DNA from: Ectothiorhodospiraceae bacterium
GTDB taxonomy: Bacteria; Pseudomonadota; Gammaproteobacteria; Nitrococcales; Aquisalimonadaceae
DNA: 64,000 bases
NCBI GenBank assembly: GCA_020831885.1
Contig: JAFIFU010000010.1
Coordinates: 36,552 to 100,551 of the forward strand
Direction of reading: 5' to 3'
This document shows, one piece after another, positions 1 through 8,071 of the stretch. The notes below the pieces were generated by a model, which was not told the DNA's origin, made no database searches, and saw only the letters and a list, made by a program, of their open reading frames with translations. Each line of letters begins with the position of its first letter. The first letter of the stretch is position 1. The translations under genes were made by a program, and so were the position numbers.

Positions 1-474
1 ACCGAGCACGAAGTGCGGCGGCCGTTCGAGATCTTCATCAACTCCAAGAACATGGACCACTTCCAGTGGATCGTCGCCCTCACGCGGATCGTTTCCGCGG
101 TATTCCGCAAGGGCGGGGACTGCACCTTCCTGGCGGAAGAGCTGCACTCCGTGTTCGACCCCCGGGGCGGCTACTTCAAAAAGGGCGGGCGCTTCATGCC
201 CTCCCTGGTGGCCGAAATCGGTGACGTGATCGAACAGCACCTGCGCAAGATCGGCATGATCGAGGCGGAAGGGCTGGACGAACACCAGCGCGCATTCATC
301 GAAAAGAAGCGCGCCGAACTGCGTGGCGAAGTGGAATACGCCGAAGAAGCGGAATCCCACACCGGCGACTACCCGGAAAACGCCCAGCTCTGCACCAAGT
401 GCAACACCAAGGCCGTGATCATGATGGACGGCTGCATGACCTGCCTGAGCTGCGGCGACAGCAAGTGCGGGTAA
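1..474 (+). CDS. nrdJ: Class II (B12-dependent) ribonucleotide reductase, C-terminal part
   Basis: The reading frame is open from base 1, so the gene begins outside the window and only about 157 C-terminal residues are present. The enzyme reduces ribonucleotides to deoxyribonucleotides in the cytoplasm using adenosylcobalamin. Residues such as RRPFEIFINSKNMDHFQW and the GGDCTFLAEEL stretch match the C-terminal region of the long proteobacterial NrdJ. The tail carries two CxxC pairs (CTKC, CLSC) and ends SCGDSKCG, the usual redox-active Cys-rich terminus that passes electrons to the active site. A short hairpin follows the stop. The last 17 bases, including the stop, recur exactly at 59089-59105 (see findings). 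Identification is confident; upstream domains cannot be seen. Confidence 0.93.
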   Translation, partial: TEHEVRRPFEIFINSKNMDHFQWIVALTRIVSAVFRKGGDCTFLAEELHSVFDPRGGYFKKGGRFMPSLVAEIGDVIEQHLRKIGMIEAEGLDEHQRAFIEKKRAELRGEVEYAEEAESHTGDYPENAQLCTKCNTKAVIMMDGCMTCLSCGDSKCG

Positions 475-487
475 TCCGGGGGACGGG

Positions 488-503
488 GGAGGCCTGTGCC
501 TCC
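488..503 (+). terminator. Hairpin after nrdJ
   Basis: GGAGGC, a 4-nt loop, then GCCTCC form a perfect 6-bp stem 14 nt after the nrdJ stop. No clear U-tract follows, so termination may be weak. A similar hairpin sits in the same position after the copied nrdJ tail at 59.1 kb. Confidence 0.55.
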
Positions 504-505
504 TG

Positions 506-590
506 TTGTGCAGCCTGCCGGCAAGGCGCGCGAGCGCCGGCGTGGTGATTCCACGGCCAGTGAGCGCAACACAGCCGGCGGGCTGCACAA
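506..590. repeat. 17-bp inverted repeat (16/17) around a GC-rich core
   Basis: TTGTGCAGCCTGCCGGC at 506-522 is mirrored by GCCGGCGGGCTGCACAA at 574-590 with one mismatch. The interior also contains smaller hairpins. It could be a terminator-like structure, a degraded insertion element end pair, or a small structured RNA. No gene was recognised between 475 and 753. Confidence 0.45.
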
Positions 591-753
591 GGACGCCCTG
601 AGCGAGTAGGGCCTACGCGTTCCGATACCAAACCTCTCAGGAGCGTGCTGAACACTTGCCGCGTTGGCAACACGACTACAACTGGCACCGCCAACACGGT
701 AACCTGAACAACAAACCACCAATCAGCGTCCTCTGAATCCTCGCCTGCGAGAC

Positions 754-871
754 TTGAGCATAGAGCAGCGCATGCAACTCGTAGAGGAGCTGTGGGACAG
801 CATCGCTGCGGATCAGTCGGCTCTGCCACTTACGGAGGAGCAGCGTGCCGAGCTAGATCGGCGCCTCAACC
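754..871 (+). pseudogene. Addiction-module antitoxin remnant (PF09720-like), 3' truncated
   Basis: The TTG-started frame reads SIEQRMQLVEELWDSIA and continues to LTEEQRAELDRRL. That is the N-terminal half of the short RelB/RHH-like addiction module antitoxins (TIGR02574 family, normally about 70-80 residues). The expected C-terminal half (usually ending in a PWEEV-type motif) is missing; homology stops at RRL, and the remaining ORF codons are out of character. The break coincides with CGTTAG, the usual start of an integron cassette, and the next gene begins 25 nt later. No partner toxin is visible. The antitoxin family call is by eye. Confidence 0.6.
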
Positions 872-895
872 CCGCGTTAGAGAAAAGGAAGCCCC

Positions 896-1792
896 ATGAC
901 GGTAGCTCTGAATCCGCTCACCGGGACTCTAAATTCGGAAGGTTCTGCTTTGACTTATGCGGTCGAAGGGAGCGGTATACCTGTCTTTGTGATTGGATCG
1001 TCCGTTTACTACCCAAGGACTTTTTCCTCCAAATTTCGAGCGTCGTGCCGTGTGGCCTACACCGACCTCAGGCACTTTTCTCCAAGCGACGAATCGTTCG
1101 ACTCGAATAGTATAAGTATTGAAACTTACATTAATGATATTGAATGTGTTCGTGAAGCAATCGAATTTGACCGATTCGTTCTTATTGGTCATTCCCACCA
1201 CGGTAATGTTGCACTCGAGTATGCAAAGAAACATCCTGAGAGGGTTTCTCACCTCGTACTGATCGGGTCGCCGCCGTGCAATGTGCGACAAACGATTGAG
1301 TCTGGTAACCATTACTGGAATCAGCACGCGTCGGAACCACGAAAGGCGATTTTGGAGAAGAATAGGGCCTCAATAGGAGGGAAGAACGACGCCAAACCGC
1401 ATCCAGAGGAGTTATTCGTCGCGCAGTATGTGGCCGACGGTCCGAAGTACTGGTACGACGCCACCTTCGATGCATCCGCTTTATGGAAGGCTGTGCCGGT
1501 AAACATTGAGGCTCTGGGGGCCTTTAAGAATTTCTTCGTGGAGTACGAATTTTCTTGGGATCCTGCGCACTTGAATGCCCCTGTTTTGGTAGTCATGGGA
1601 AGGCATGACTATGCAGTGCCGCACATTCTCTGGGATGAGGCTCTACCGGCCCTACGGAACGTAACCTATCGGCTGCTGGAAGAGAGCGGACATACACCGC
1701 AGCTGGAAGAGTCGCCAGCGTTCGACCAGCTTTTCTTTGAATGGCTGGAGCAGGAGAGCGTGGCCAGTCGAAGTCTGAAAGATTCGCAGTAA
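896..1792 (+). CDS. Alpha/beta hydrolase (cassette-like gene)
   Basis: A 298-residue alpha/beta-hydrolase-fold protein. The nucleophile elbow is GHSHHG with Ser near residue 100. The acid is probably the Asp of GRHDYAV (about 242) and the His lies in ESGHTPQ (about 270), so the triad looks complete. It resembles the proline-iminopeptidase/haloperoxidase-like group; the substrate cannot be told. The nucleotide sequence looks less GC-rich than the flanking nrdJ. It starts 25 nt after a GTTAG boundary inside the broken antitoxin, and an attC-like stretch follows its stop, which fits an integron gene cassette. No strong Shine-Dalgarno beyond GGAAG. Confidence 0.82.
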   Translation: MTVALNPLTGTLNSEGSALTYAVEGSGIPVFVIGSSVYYPRTFSSKFRASCRVAYTDLRHFSPSDESFDSNSISIETYINDIECVREAIEFDRFVLIGHSHHGNVALEYAKKHPERVSHLVLIGSPPCNVRQTIESGNHYWNQHASEPRKAILEKNRASIGGKNDAKPHPEELFVAQYVADGPKYWYDATFDASALWKAVPVNIEALGAFKNFFVEYEFSWDPAHLNAPVLVVMGRHDYAVPHILWDEALPALRNVTYRLLEESGHTPQLEESPAFDQLFFEWLEQESVASRSLKDSQ

Positions 1793-1798
1793 ATGCAC

Positions 1799-1849
1799 GC
1801 CTCTAACCAGTCCCTGCAACCGACGGCTTCGCCGCAGCGGAGCTCTGCG
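1799..1849 (+). repeat. Degenerate attC-like sequence
   Basis: Starting just after the hydrolase stop, CTCTAACCAGTCCCTGCAAC followed by CGACGGCTTCGCCG resembles the left half and loop of chromosomal-integron attC sites. The right-hand core (GTTRRRY) is not evident, so this is either a decayed site or a fortuitous palindrome. Confidence 0.35.
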
Positions 1850-1903
1850 TTCTTCCTCAGAAATTTGCCGTCGCCTTTTTTCATAGGACAGGTAGGTGCA
1901 AAC

Positions 1904-2683
1904 ATGTATACCCAAGCTATTGGTTACTATTCCCGGCACCGAAATAAGGTTTTACAGGATTTTGACGAGACGGCAGCCTTAATGAGCGTTTCGCTTTCTG
2001 AACGGTACGGCACCGAGGCAGCTGATGCTTTGAAGAAAGAGGTGAGACAGGAACTTCAAGAGCTCATTCCGGTGATTCCTCGCATAACAGGTGGACCACG
2101 TGCGGGTTCGTTCAACCACTTCCTTAGAATAACAGCCCAAGAACTGGCAGTGTTCAGGGCTATGCGGAATCGAGGGAAGTCAGCCCGTGAGGCCTGGGAG
2201 ATCTGTCACGAGGCGATTCGACTGCGAGCGGATAAAGTGCCCGCGTGGAAGCGTCGCCTAATAAATCGCCTAATGTTTTCCTGGGTGGTCAAAAAAATGT
2301 TCGGGAGACGAGCTCAAAAGGGTGAGAAAGGGCAATTTGGGGATTTCGAAGTTGAGTATATTGCCGGCCATCCCGGCGAATACGATTTTGGTGTCAATTA
2401 TCTTCGCTGCGGCAATATTGAGTTTATGATTAAACATGGAGGGGAAGAGTTCGCTCCGTACATTTGCCTATCAGACATTGCCCTGAGCGATGCCATGGGC
2501 TGGGGGCTCAAGCGCACACAGACGCTTGCGGACGGCTGCCGCTATTGCGATTTTCGATTTAAGAAAGGCGCGGACACTCAGATATCGTCCAAAACGAAAG
2601 AGGTGCAGGAAGCTATCGATATGATCAAAGCCAAAGAGGCAGAACACGTCGCTGCATCCGACGCTCCTCCCTTCCGCCGGTGA
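1904..2683 (+). CDS. L-2-amino-thiazoline-4-carboxylic acid hydrolase family protein
   Basis: The ORF opens at 1793, but its first 37 codons are attC-like sequence. ATG 1904, 11 nt after GGACAGGTAGG, is the more natural start and gives 259 residues. The protein resembles the ATC hydrolase family (PF14196), whose founding members open a thiazoline ring on the way to L-cysteine. Supporting stretches are the middle FNHFLRITAQELAVFRAMR, the conserved HGGEEFAPYICLSD, and the C-terminal GCRYCDFRFKKG with its paired cysteines. Most family members have no tested function, so the substrate is open. The 3' end overlaps a good attC site, again as in a cassette. Confidence 0.72.
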   Translation: MYTQAIGYYSRHRNKVLQDFDETAALMSVSLSERYGTEAADALKKEVRQELQELIPVIPRITGGPRAGSFNHFLRITAQELAVFRAMRNRGKSAREAWEICHEAIRLRADKVPAWKRRLINRLMFSWVVKKMFGRRAQKGEKGQFGDFEVEYIAGHPGEYDFGVNYLRCGNIEFMIKHGGEEFAPYICLSDIALSDAMGWGLKRTQTLADGCRYCDFRFKKGADTQISSKTKEVQEAIDMIKAKEAEHVAASDAPPFRR

Positions 2684-2697
2684 ACTGCACGTTAGGT
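2639..2697 (+). repeat. attC site (integron cassette recombination site)
   Basis: GCAGAAC (RYYYAAC-type) at 2639-2645 is followed by ACGTCGCTGCA.CCGACG and ends TGCAC-GTTAGGT, an exact GTTRRRY core, at 2691-2697. The length of 59 bp is normal for short attC sites. It overlaps the last codons of the preceding ORF, which is common for cassettes. Confidence 0.65.
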
Positions 2698-2744
2698 GGC
2701 CATAGCAGTTGCGCCACGAGCACCGACGGTCGGAGACTTGGTGC

Positions 2745-3449
2745 ATGAATGAGGTCAGACAACGCTGTCTCTCAAGACTACCTGATTTGCCGCTGTGGGT
2801 AGAGACGCGCGACTTACTGTTGAGGAAGGGCTCCAAGCTGCTTGAGAATCCGACTCGGAACGGCTTCGTGGTCTGGAGTGCGGAACGTGGTTCAGGTTCG
2901 GTCGTCGGTGAGCCGGAACCCCATGCCCTTGCGCTGGCCGCTGGCGATGTGCCGGAACTGCTTGCCTTCACGGACAATATCGAGCGCGTGCGATCTTTCC
3001 TGCCAGAGCTTGAGGCGGAGCCCGCCACGGTTTTCTCCGCACCCGAGCAGTTGCCGCCCGCTCCGCCCCGTCCATGCCGGGAGATCAGCCTGAGCGAGAT
3101 TGCCGCACAGGCCCATCTCCCTGATGCTCTGGTAGCCGAACTGTCCGGCGCTGCGGAACATGGGGTGCCAGTTGTGGCTGCCTTTGACGGTGTGCTCCCA
3201 GTGGCTTTTGCCTATGTTGCGTCAGAAACGGAATCGCTGTGGGATGTGTCCATTGACACGATCCAGAGCCATCGTCGCCAAGGGTATGCGGCGGCGGCCG
3301 TGCTTCACCTCATGCGTAGTATGAGGGAGAAAGGGAAGTCTGCCGTATGGGGAGCGTTGGAAAGCAATCCGGCATCAGCGAATTTGGCTCGTCGCTTGGG
3401 ATTTGTGGAGAACGACAGGCTATGGGTTCTGACCCGGAGCGCCACCTGA
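2745..3449 (+). CDS. GNAT-family N-acetyltransferase (cassette-like gene)
   Basis: ATG 2745 is preferred over the TTG at 2709, which lies just after the attC core; this gives 234 residues. The C-terminal half carries the GNAT acetyl-CoA motif RRQGYAAAAVLHLM, followed by NPASANLARRLGF, the usual helix-turn before the last strand. The N-terminal 110 residues are not recognisable and include a Pro-rich linker (PPAPPRP). It probably transfers acetyl from acetyl-CoA to an amine; the acceptor is unknown. The stop lies inside sequence resembling the left half of another attC (CTGACAACTGCGTGAAGTGG), which is then cut off by transposon debris. Confidence 0.75.
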   Translation: MNEVRQRCLSRLPDLPLWVETRDLLLRKGSKLLENPTRNGFVVWSAERGSGSVVGEPEPHALALAAGDVPELLAFTDNIERVRSFLPELEAEPATVFSAPEQLPPAPPRPCREISLSEIAAQAHLPDALVAELSGAAEHGVPVVAAFDGVLPVAFAYVASETESLWDVSIDTIQSHRRQGYAAAAVLHLMRSMREKGKSAVWGALESNPASANLARRLGFVENDRLWVLTRSAT

Positions 3450-3561
3450 CAACTGCGTGAAGTGGACGGGGGCGGTGCATGTTTCCGAGTGCTGCGCCAT
3501 CTTCACCTTCCGGGTGGTTCACGAGCATCTGTGGCGCCTCGCGCCATCTACGCTCAGCGTG

Positions 3562-3747
3562 ATGCATGAACGGACGACCATCTCCGAACGGCGCGCCTGT
3601 CGGCTTGTGGGGATGTCCCGTTCGGTGGTGCAGTACACGCCAAGAATCTGAGAGCAACGCGAGCATCGGCGCCAGCGCATCGTCCATGTCGCCCAGGGGC
3701 GGCGGAATCCTTCCGCAGTTATCAGCCCTGCGGAGGTCATCGACTGA
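3562..3747 (+). pseudogene. IS3-family transposase OrfB fragment, frameshifted
   Basis: The frame reads ERRACRLVGMSRSVVQYTPR, the N-terminal helix-turn-helix of IS3-family OrfB. After a stop the next frame continues with HRRQRIVHVAQGRRR, matching the following RIVELAQxRRR segment. The DDE core is absent. This is a decayed fragment that truncates the preceding cassette end. Confidence 0.6.
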
Positions 3748-3854
3748 CGTGACTGAGCTAACTGGAATGCGGCCCTAATCCATGGGGCACATCAGCCCTT
3801 CCCTCCGTGGAGTCATCATCCCAAAAAGAGTGCTGCGCGCGGGAGCGGCAGAAG

Positions 3855-3956
3855 TTAGTTCACCTTCGTCGTTGAACCTTGGACTTCCTCTTCCAGGATT
3901 CTGACCCCGTCCGCCTTGAACTCGGCCGTGCACCGCCGTCGTCTTTCTTTGCTCAT
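3855..3956 (-). pseudogene. IS3-family transposase OrfA fragment
   Basis: On the minus strand the frame MSKERRRRCTAEFKADGVRI is the N-terminus of IS3-type OrfA, stopped after 33 codons. Upstream on the same strand, TGAACTGACCCAGTGGCAAC (ending near 4020) looks like the terminal inverted repeat of the same element. Not an active element; nothing else is evident from 3748 to 4220. Confidence 0.6.
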
Positions 3957-4197
3957 CAATACCTCCAGTCCCAACAGTGTGGCTTAACTGGCGTGTCCGT
4001 TGCCACTGGGTCAGTTCATTCGACCTGCCTCAACGTCTGGGCAATTTTGCTTTCTGTGAACCTGCTCTTATGCATCTTGGCCTCCTTGGGTCTGGCTTGC
4101 CCGCAGGTAAGCGAAATGATGGTTATACAGAGTAAACAATAAGTTATGTTTGCTCTGCTCGTAGAAGGGTGGGGAACGGATTGTTGGGGTATGGAAG

Positions 4198-4240
4198 TTG
4201 ACTTTGTCCACAATGATGATACGTTTGTGTATACAAAATT
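4198..4240 (+). promoter_or_regulatory. Candidate promoter and GntR-type operator of the carboxylase operon
   Basis: TTGACT (4198-4203) and TACGTT (4220-4225), 16 nt apart, could be -35/-10 boxes. Immediately downstream TGTATACA (4228-4235) is a perfect 8-bp palindrome inside TTGTGTATACAAAA. FCD-type GntR regulators often bind TTGTATACAA-like sites, and such a regulator is encoded at 17.9 kb. The link is inference. Confidence 0.4.
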
Positions 4241-4333
4241 GTTGAATAAAAAGATATCAAAAATGTGTTCTTGGTGTTCTCTGCGCATATCTGTGTGGGA
4301 TCTGTGTGGGATCTGTGACGATTGGAGGGGGCG

Positions 4334-6481
4334 ATGATTGAGACGGTGAGTGGCGGCGATGAAACGCTATCGGGGGATCCCTTGTTTCATGCTCGATCCG
4401 TTGCGGTGGTAGGGGCGTCTGCCAAGTTGGGAACGATTGGTGGGAGGCCCGTCAAGTACCTGCAAGCGTATGGGTATCGTGGTGCCATCTATCCGGTCAA
4501 TCCCAAGTACGACGAAATTGCTGGACTGCAGGCTTATGCCTCATTGAGCGCCATTCCTGGGCCCGTCGACATGGCTATCCTTGCAGTGCCTGCGCGCTCC
4601 ATCCCAGAAGCGTTGAAGGAGTGCGCGGAGAAAGGCGTGCGGGTGGCGGTCATCTTCAGTTCCGGTTACGCCGAGGTAAGTGGCGATGGTGCTGCCGCAC
4701 AAGAGGCGCTTGCGGAGTCTGCCCGTCAGCTTGGTGTTCGCGTCCTCGGACCCAACGCAATGGGGGTTATGAATCTGCACAATGGTCTGATGGCCACCTT
4801 TAGTGCGGTTCTAGAGCGTGATCACCGCGCCGGCCCCTTGGGGCTTGTTTCGCAAAGTGGTGCTTATGGCGCGTACATCATGGCCCAAGGCCGGGAAATG
4901 GGGTTGGGTTTCAGTCAGTTTACTAGCACTGGCAACGAAGCGGATCTGGACCTGGGGGAGTTGGCCCTCCGGACCTTGGAGGATCCAGAGACCCGCGCAG
5001 TTCTCTGTTATATCGAACAAATCCGGGACGGTCAGGCGTTTCTGGGCGCTTGTCGGCGTAGTCTTGATTTGGGCAAGCCCCTTGTGGTGATAAAAGTTGG
5101 TCGTACGGAGCAGGGTGCGCGTGCCGCACAGTCCCACACAGGTGCAATGGCCGGCTCGTATGAGACGTATGAGGCGGTATTTCGTCAATGTGGGGCTCTT
5201 TCGGTGGGCAGTGTCGAAGAGATGCTGGACATTGCCCAAATGGTTGAGCTTGGCGTGCGGCCGGGTGGGCGCCGTACGGGTATCCTGAGTATCTCAGGTG
5301 GCGCTGGTGTGCTTCTGGTGGATGCATGCCAGGCAGAAGGGCTTCATGCTCCGGAATTGCCAGAAGCGGTGCAGGCGCGGATGCGCGCTCATGTGCCGTT
5401 CGCGGGAGTGGCGAATCCCGTGGATTTTACGCCACAAGTGCTAAACAACCCGGATGTGTACGCCGACTTCCTCGAAGCTCTTTGCGAATATGAGGAAATT
5501 GACACACTGATCATATTCCTGGCTCACACCATTCAGTACGAAGAGCGGTTGGGCTTGCGGCTTGTGGACGAAACCGAGCATGCGCTAAAGCGGTTCGGCA
5601 AGCCCATCATCGTTGTGGCCCAATCGGATCCGGGTACCGCCGTGTCTCGGAGGCTGCGGGAGGCAGGAATTCCTTGTTTCGAAGACCCCTCGCGCGCCGT
5701 GCGCGCTGTGGCAGCGCTTCAGCGCTTTCAAGACTTGAGGGAAGCGTATCTCAAGAGCGGAGCGCCCACTTCACCGGTACCTATTCCCAAAGCCGATGTT
5801 TCCACCGAGCAGAAGGCCAAGCGCTTCCTCGCAGAGCACGGTCTGACCGTAACTCGGGAAGCGCTCGCGACGTCCCGTGACGAAGCGGCTGTACTCGCGG
5901 CCGATATCGGTTTTCCTGTTGCCCTCAAGCTTTCCTCCCCCGACATCGCGCACAAGTCCGATATTGGAGGTGTCCGATTGGGGTTGTCTGATAGTGAGAC
6001 CGTTAAAGAAGCCTATGACGGCATTCTGGCTGACGCTACTGCGGGGGCGCCGGAGAGTCGCGTGGATGGTGTTCTGGTGCAGGAAATGGTGCCCCCGGGC
6101 GTGGAGTTGATTCTGGGCGGCAAGCAGGATCCTGTTTTTGGGCCGATGGTGCTTTGTGGGCTTGGGGGAGTGTTCACAGAAGTACTGAAGGATTTCGTCA
6201 TGCGGCCGGCGCCAATTGGCATCGCCGCTGCCAAGGAAATGCTCGGCGAGCTGCGCGGATTCGCTTTACTCGAGGGAGTGCGTGGTCGACAGCCGGCCGA
6301 CATAGATTCCGCCGCTAAAGCCATATCTGGTCTTTCTCATATCGTTGCTGGTGCCAGTGACTGGTTGCAGGAGCTGGATCTGAATCCGCTGATAGTGCTT
6401 GGTGAAGGGCAAGGCTGCGTTGTGGCCGACGCGTTTATTCGTGTCTCCGACACCGAGAGCGTGCGCCCTCTCGCAAGTTGA
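4334..6481 (+). CDS. ADP-forming acyl-CoA ligase (acetate-CoA ligase type, fused alpha-beta)
   Basis: ATG 4334 follows GGAGGGGG by 5 nt, giving about 715 residues. The domain order is an N-terminal CoA-binding Rossmann domain (VAVVGASAKLGTIGGRP, about 23-40), succinyl-CoA-ligase-like domains to about 450, and a C-terminal ATP-grasp domain (about 490-700). Both phosphotransfer histidines are visible in SHTGAMAGS (about 265-273) and IAHKSDIGG (about 538). The family makes an acyl-CoA from acid, ATP and CoA, releasing ADP and phosphate. It is the first gene of a run with biotin carboxylase parts and a TRAP binding protein, so its likely job is to activate the imported acid. The substrate is not deducible. 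Confidence 0.88.
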   Translation: MIETVSGGDETLSGDPLFHARSVAVVGASAKLGTIGGRPVKYLQAYGYRGAIYPVNPKYDEIAGLQAYASLSAIPGPVDMAILAVPARSIPEALKECAEKGVRVAVIFSSGYAEVSGDGAAAQEALAESARQLGVRVLGPNAMGVMNLHNGLMATFSAVLERDHRAGPLGLVSQSGAYGAYIMAQGREMGLGFSQFTSTGNEADLDLGELALRTLEDPETRAVLCYIEQIRDGQAFLGACRRSLDLGKPLVVIKVGRTEQGARAAQSHTGAMAGSYETYEAVFRQCGALSVGSVEEMLDIAQMVELGVRPGGRRTGILSISGGAGVLLVDACQAEGLHAPELPEAVQARMRAHVPFAGVANPVDFTPQVLNNPDVYADFLEALCEYEEIDTLIIFLAHTIQYEERLGLRLVDETEHALKRFGKPIIVVAQSDPGTAVSRRLREAGIPCFEDPSRAVRAVAALQRFQDLREAYLKSGAPTSPVPIPKADVSTEQKAKRFLAEHGLTVTREALATSRDEAAVLAADIGFPVALKLSSPDIAHKSDIGGVRLGLSDSETVKEAYDGILADATAGAPESRVDGVLVQEMVPPGVELILGGKQDPVFGPMVLCGLGGVFTEVLKDFVMRPAPIGIAAAKEMLGELRGFALLEGVRGRQPADIDSAAKAISGLSHIVAGASDWLQELDLNPLIVLGEGQGCVVADAFIRVSDTESVRPLAS

Positions 6482-6491
6482 GGTTTTAGTC

Positions 6492-6677
6492 ATGGGGTCA
6501 TGTAAAGGAATAGATCAGGGCGGCGTGATTTTATCCGATGAGCAGGTGCAGGAACTTCTGGAGCTCATCGATAGGGCTGACTCGGGCGAATTTCATCTGC
6601 GCTACCGAGATTTTTCAATCTCAGTTTACGAGCCGGTGAACGTGGGTAAGAAGAGTTGCCAGGAGGATCAGGCATGA
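6492..6677 (+). CDS. Small protein resembling the N-terminal domain of a biotin carrier protein
   Basis: ATG 6492 gives 61 residues and starts 11 nt after the ligase stop. Its core, ELLELIDRADSGEFHLRYRD, looks like the N-terminal region of AccB-type carriers (compare LLSQADRVGLRLETEDLVI in the carrier at 8071). There is no biotinyl domain and no MKM/MKL motif. The stop overlaps the start of the biotin carboxylase (ATGA), which implies translational coupling and a structural role in the same complex. The function is inferred from position and weak similarity. Confidence 0.6.
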   Translation: MGSCKGIDQGGVILSDEQVQELLELIDRADSGEFHLRYRDFSISVYEPVNVGKKSCQEDQA

Positions 6678-8071
6678 TCCAGCGGGTGCTTGTTGCCAAT
6701 CGCGGTGAAATCGCCGTGCGCGTCATTCGCGCCTGTCGAGTACTGGGGATCGAGGCGGTCGCAATTTGCTCAGATGCTGACCAGGCTGCGATGCATGTCC
6801 GCTTGGCCGATGATGTTGTTCATGTCGGCCCCAGCCAAGCAACCCATAGCTATCTAAATATGGCTGCCGTGGTCGCGGCCGCGAAAATTTCCCGATGCGA
6901 TGCCGTTCATCCCGGGTATGGGTTTCTGGCTGAGAATGCCAGATTCGCCGAGCTATGCGGCGAGCAGGGATTGATTTTCGTGGGGCCGGAGCCTTCGGCG
7001 ATTCGCATGATGGCAGAGAAGGATACTGCGCGCACGGTGGCGGCTGAGGCCAACGTGCCGATCATCGAGGGTACTGACGCGGGTCTTCCAGAAGAGCTTG
7101 ATTTGAGGGAGGAGATCCGGCGGATTGGTTTGCCAGTACTGATAAAGGCCGCCGCCGGGGGTGGCGGCCGAGGTATGTGGCTGGTACGGGAAGAAACTGA
7201 GTTTCCGGAGGCTGTTCGTCGCGCAAGTGCTGAGGCGGCTGCCGCATTCGGTGATGGTTCGGTTTACGTGGAGAAGTATATCGGGCGTGCCCGACATGTG
7301 GAGGTCCAGGTGCTGGCCGATGCCCATGGGAACGTCATCCATCTGGGTGAGCGTGACTGTTCGGCCCAGCGTCGGCACCAAAAGCTCGTCGAGGAGGCTC
7401 CATCCAATGTGGTAGACGAAGATAGTCGTCGTCGGCTCTGCGAGGCCGCGGTTCGTTTGACTAAACGATGCGGCTATCGGGGTGCCGGAACAGTTGAATT
7501 TTTATTCGACCTGGATTCCGGGAAATTTTATTTCATTGAAATGAACACCCGAATCCAAGTCGAGCACCCTGTCACCGAAATGGTGACAGGAATAGATCTT
7601 GTTGTTGAGCAACTGAGGATCGCGAGTGGAGAGCCTTTATCATCGCGGCAAGAAGACGTTTTCACCAGCGGCCATGCAATAGAATGCCGAATAAATGCCG
7701 AGGATGTTAACCGCGATTTTGCTCCAGCCCCCGGGCTTTTGACTGAATTCGCGCCGCCTGGTGGCGCACAGGTTCGTTGTGATACCCATTGTTATACCGG
7801 CTACGAAGTCCCACCGTACTACGACTCGATGCTTGCCAAGGTCATTGTCCACGGTCGTGATCGTGACGATGCCATACAGCGAATGCAGGCCGCGTTAGCA
7901 GAAACGAATGTGGACGGAGTGGCGACAACTATCGACTTTCACAAACGTCTGCTCGCCAGCACGGATTTCCGAAACGATTCCTTTGACACCGCTTGGGTAG
8001 AGAAGGTGCTGTTGCCCGCTATCCGTATCGGCGAGACTGGTGAATGCAACGATGAAGTAGGGGCTCCTTAA
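6674..8071 (+). CDS. Biotin carboxylase subunit (AccC-like)
   Basis: ATG 6674 is preceded by AGGAGG at good spacing; 465 residues. Biotin carboxylase carboxylates carrier-bound biotin with ATP and bicarbonate. Visible features are the N-terminal VLVANRGEIAVRVIRACR, the ATP-grasp glycine loop KAAAGGGGRG (about 158-167) and the catalytic EMNTRIQVEHPVTE (about 289-302). Length and motifs are typical. The gene overlaps its neighbours at both ends (ATGA and TAATG), so it belongs to one translationally coupled carboxylase operon. Not necessarily the housekeeping acetyl-CoA carboxylase: the carboxyltransferase next door is of the pyruvate type. Confidence 0.93.
   Translation: MIQRVLVANRGEIAVRVIRACRVLGIEAVAICSDADQAAMHVRLADDVVHVGPSQATHSYLNMAAVVAAAKISRCDAVHPGYGFLAENARFAELCGEQGLIFVGPEPSAIRMMAEKDTARTVAAEANVPIIEGTDAGLPEELDLREEIRRIGLPVLIKAAAGGGGRGMWLVREETEFPEAVRRASAEAAAAFGDGSVYVEKYIGRARHVEVQVLADAHGNVIHLGERDCSAQRRHQKLVEEAPSNVVDEDSRRRLCEAAVRLTKRCGYRGAGTVEFLFDLDSGKFYFIEMNTRIQVEHPVTEMVTGIDLVVEQLRIASGEPLSSRQEDVFTSGHAIECRINAEDVNRDFAPAPGLLTEFAPPGGAQVRCDTHCYTGYEVPPYYDSMLAKVIVHGRDRDDAIQRMQAALAETNVDGVATTIDFHKRLLASTDFRNDSFDTAWVEKVLLPAIRIGETGECNDEVGAP

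Noticed and set aside
419-829. 136-codon minus-strand ORF overlapping nrdJ and the antitoxin remnant
   Set aside because: No recognisable motifs, Cys/Arg-rich shadow of GC-rich DNA, and it conflicts with better-supported frames on the plus strand.
3879-4142. 87-codon plus-strand ORF
   Set aside because: It runs over a minus-strand transposase fragment and an IS end; no start signal and no family.
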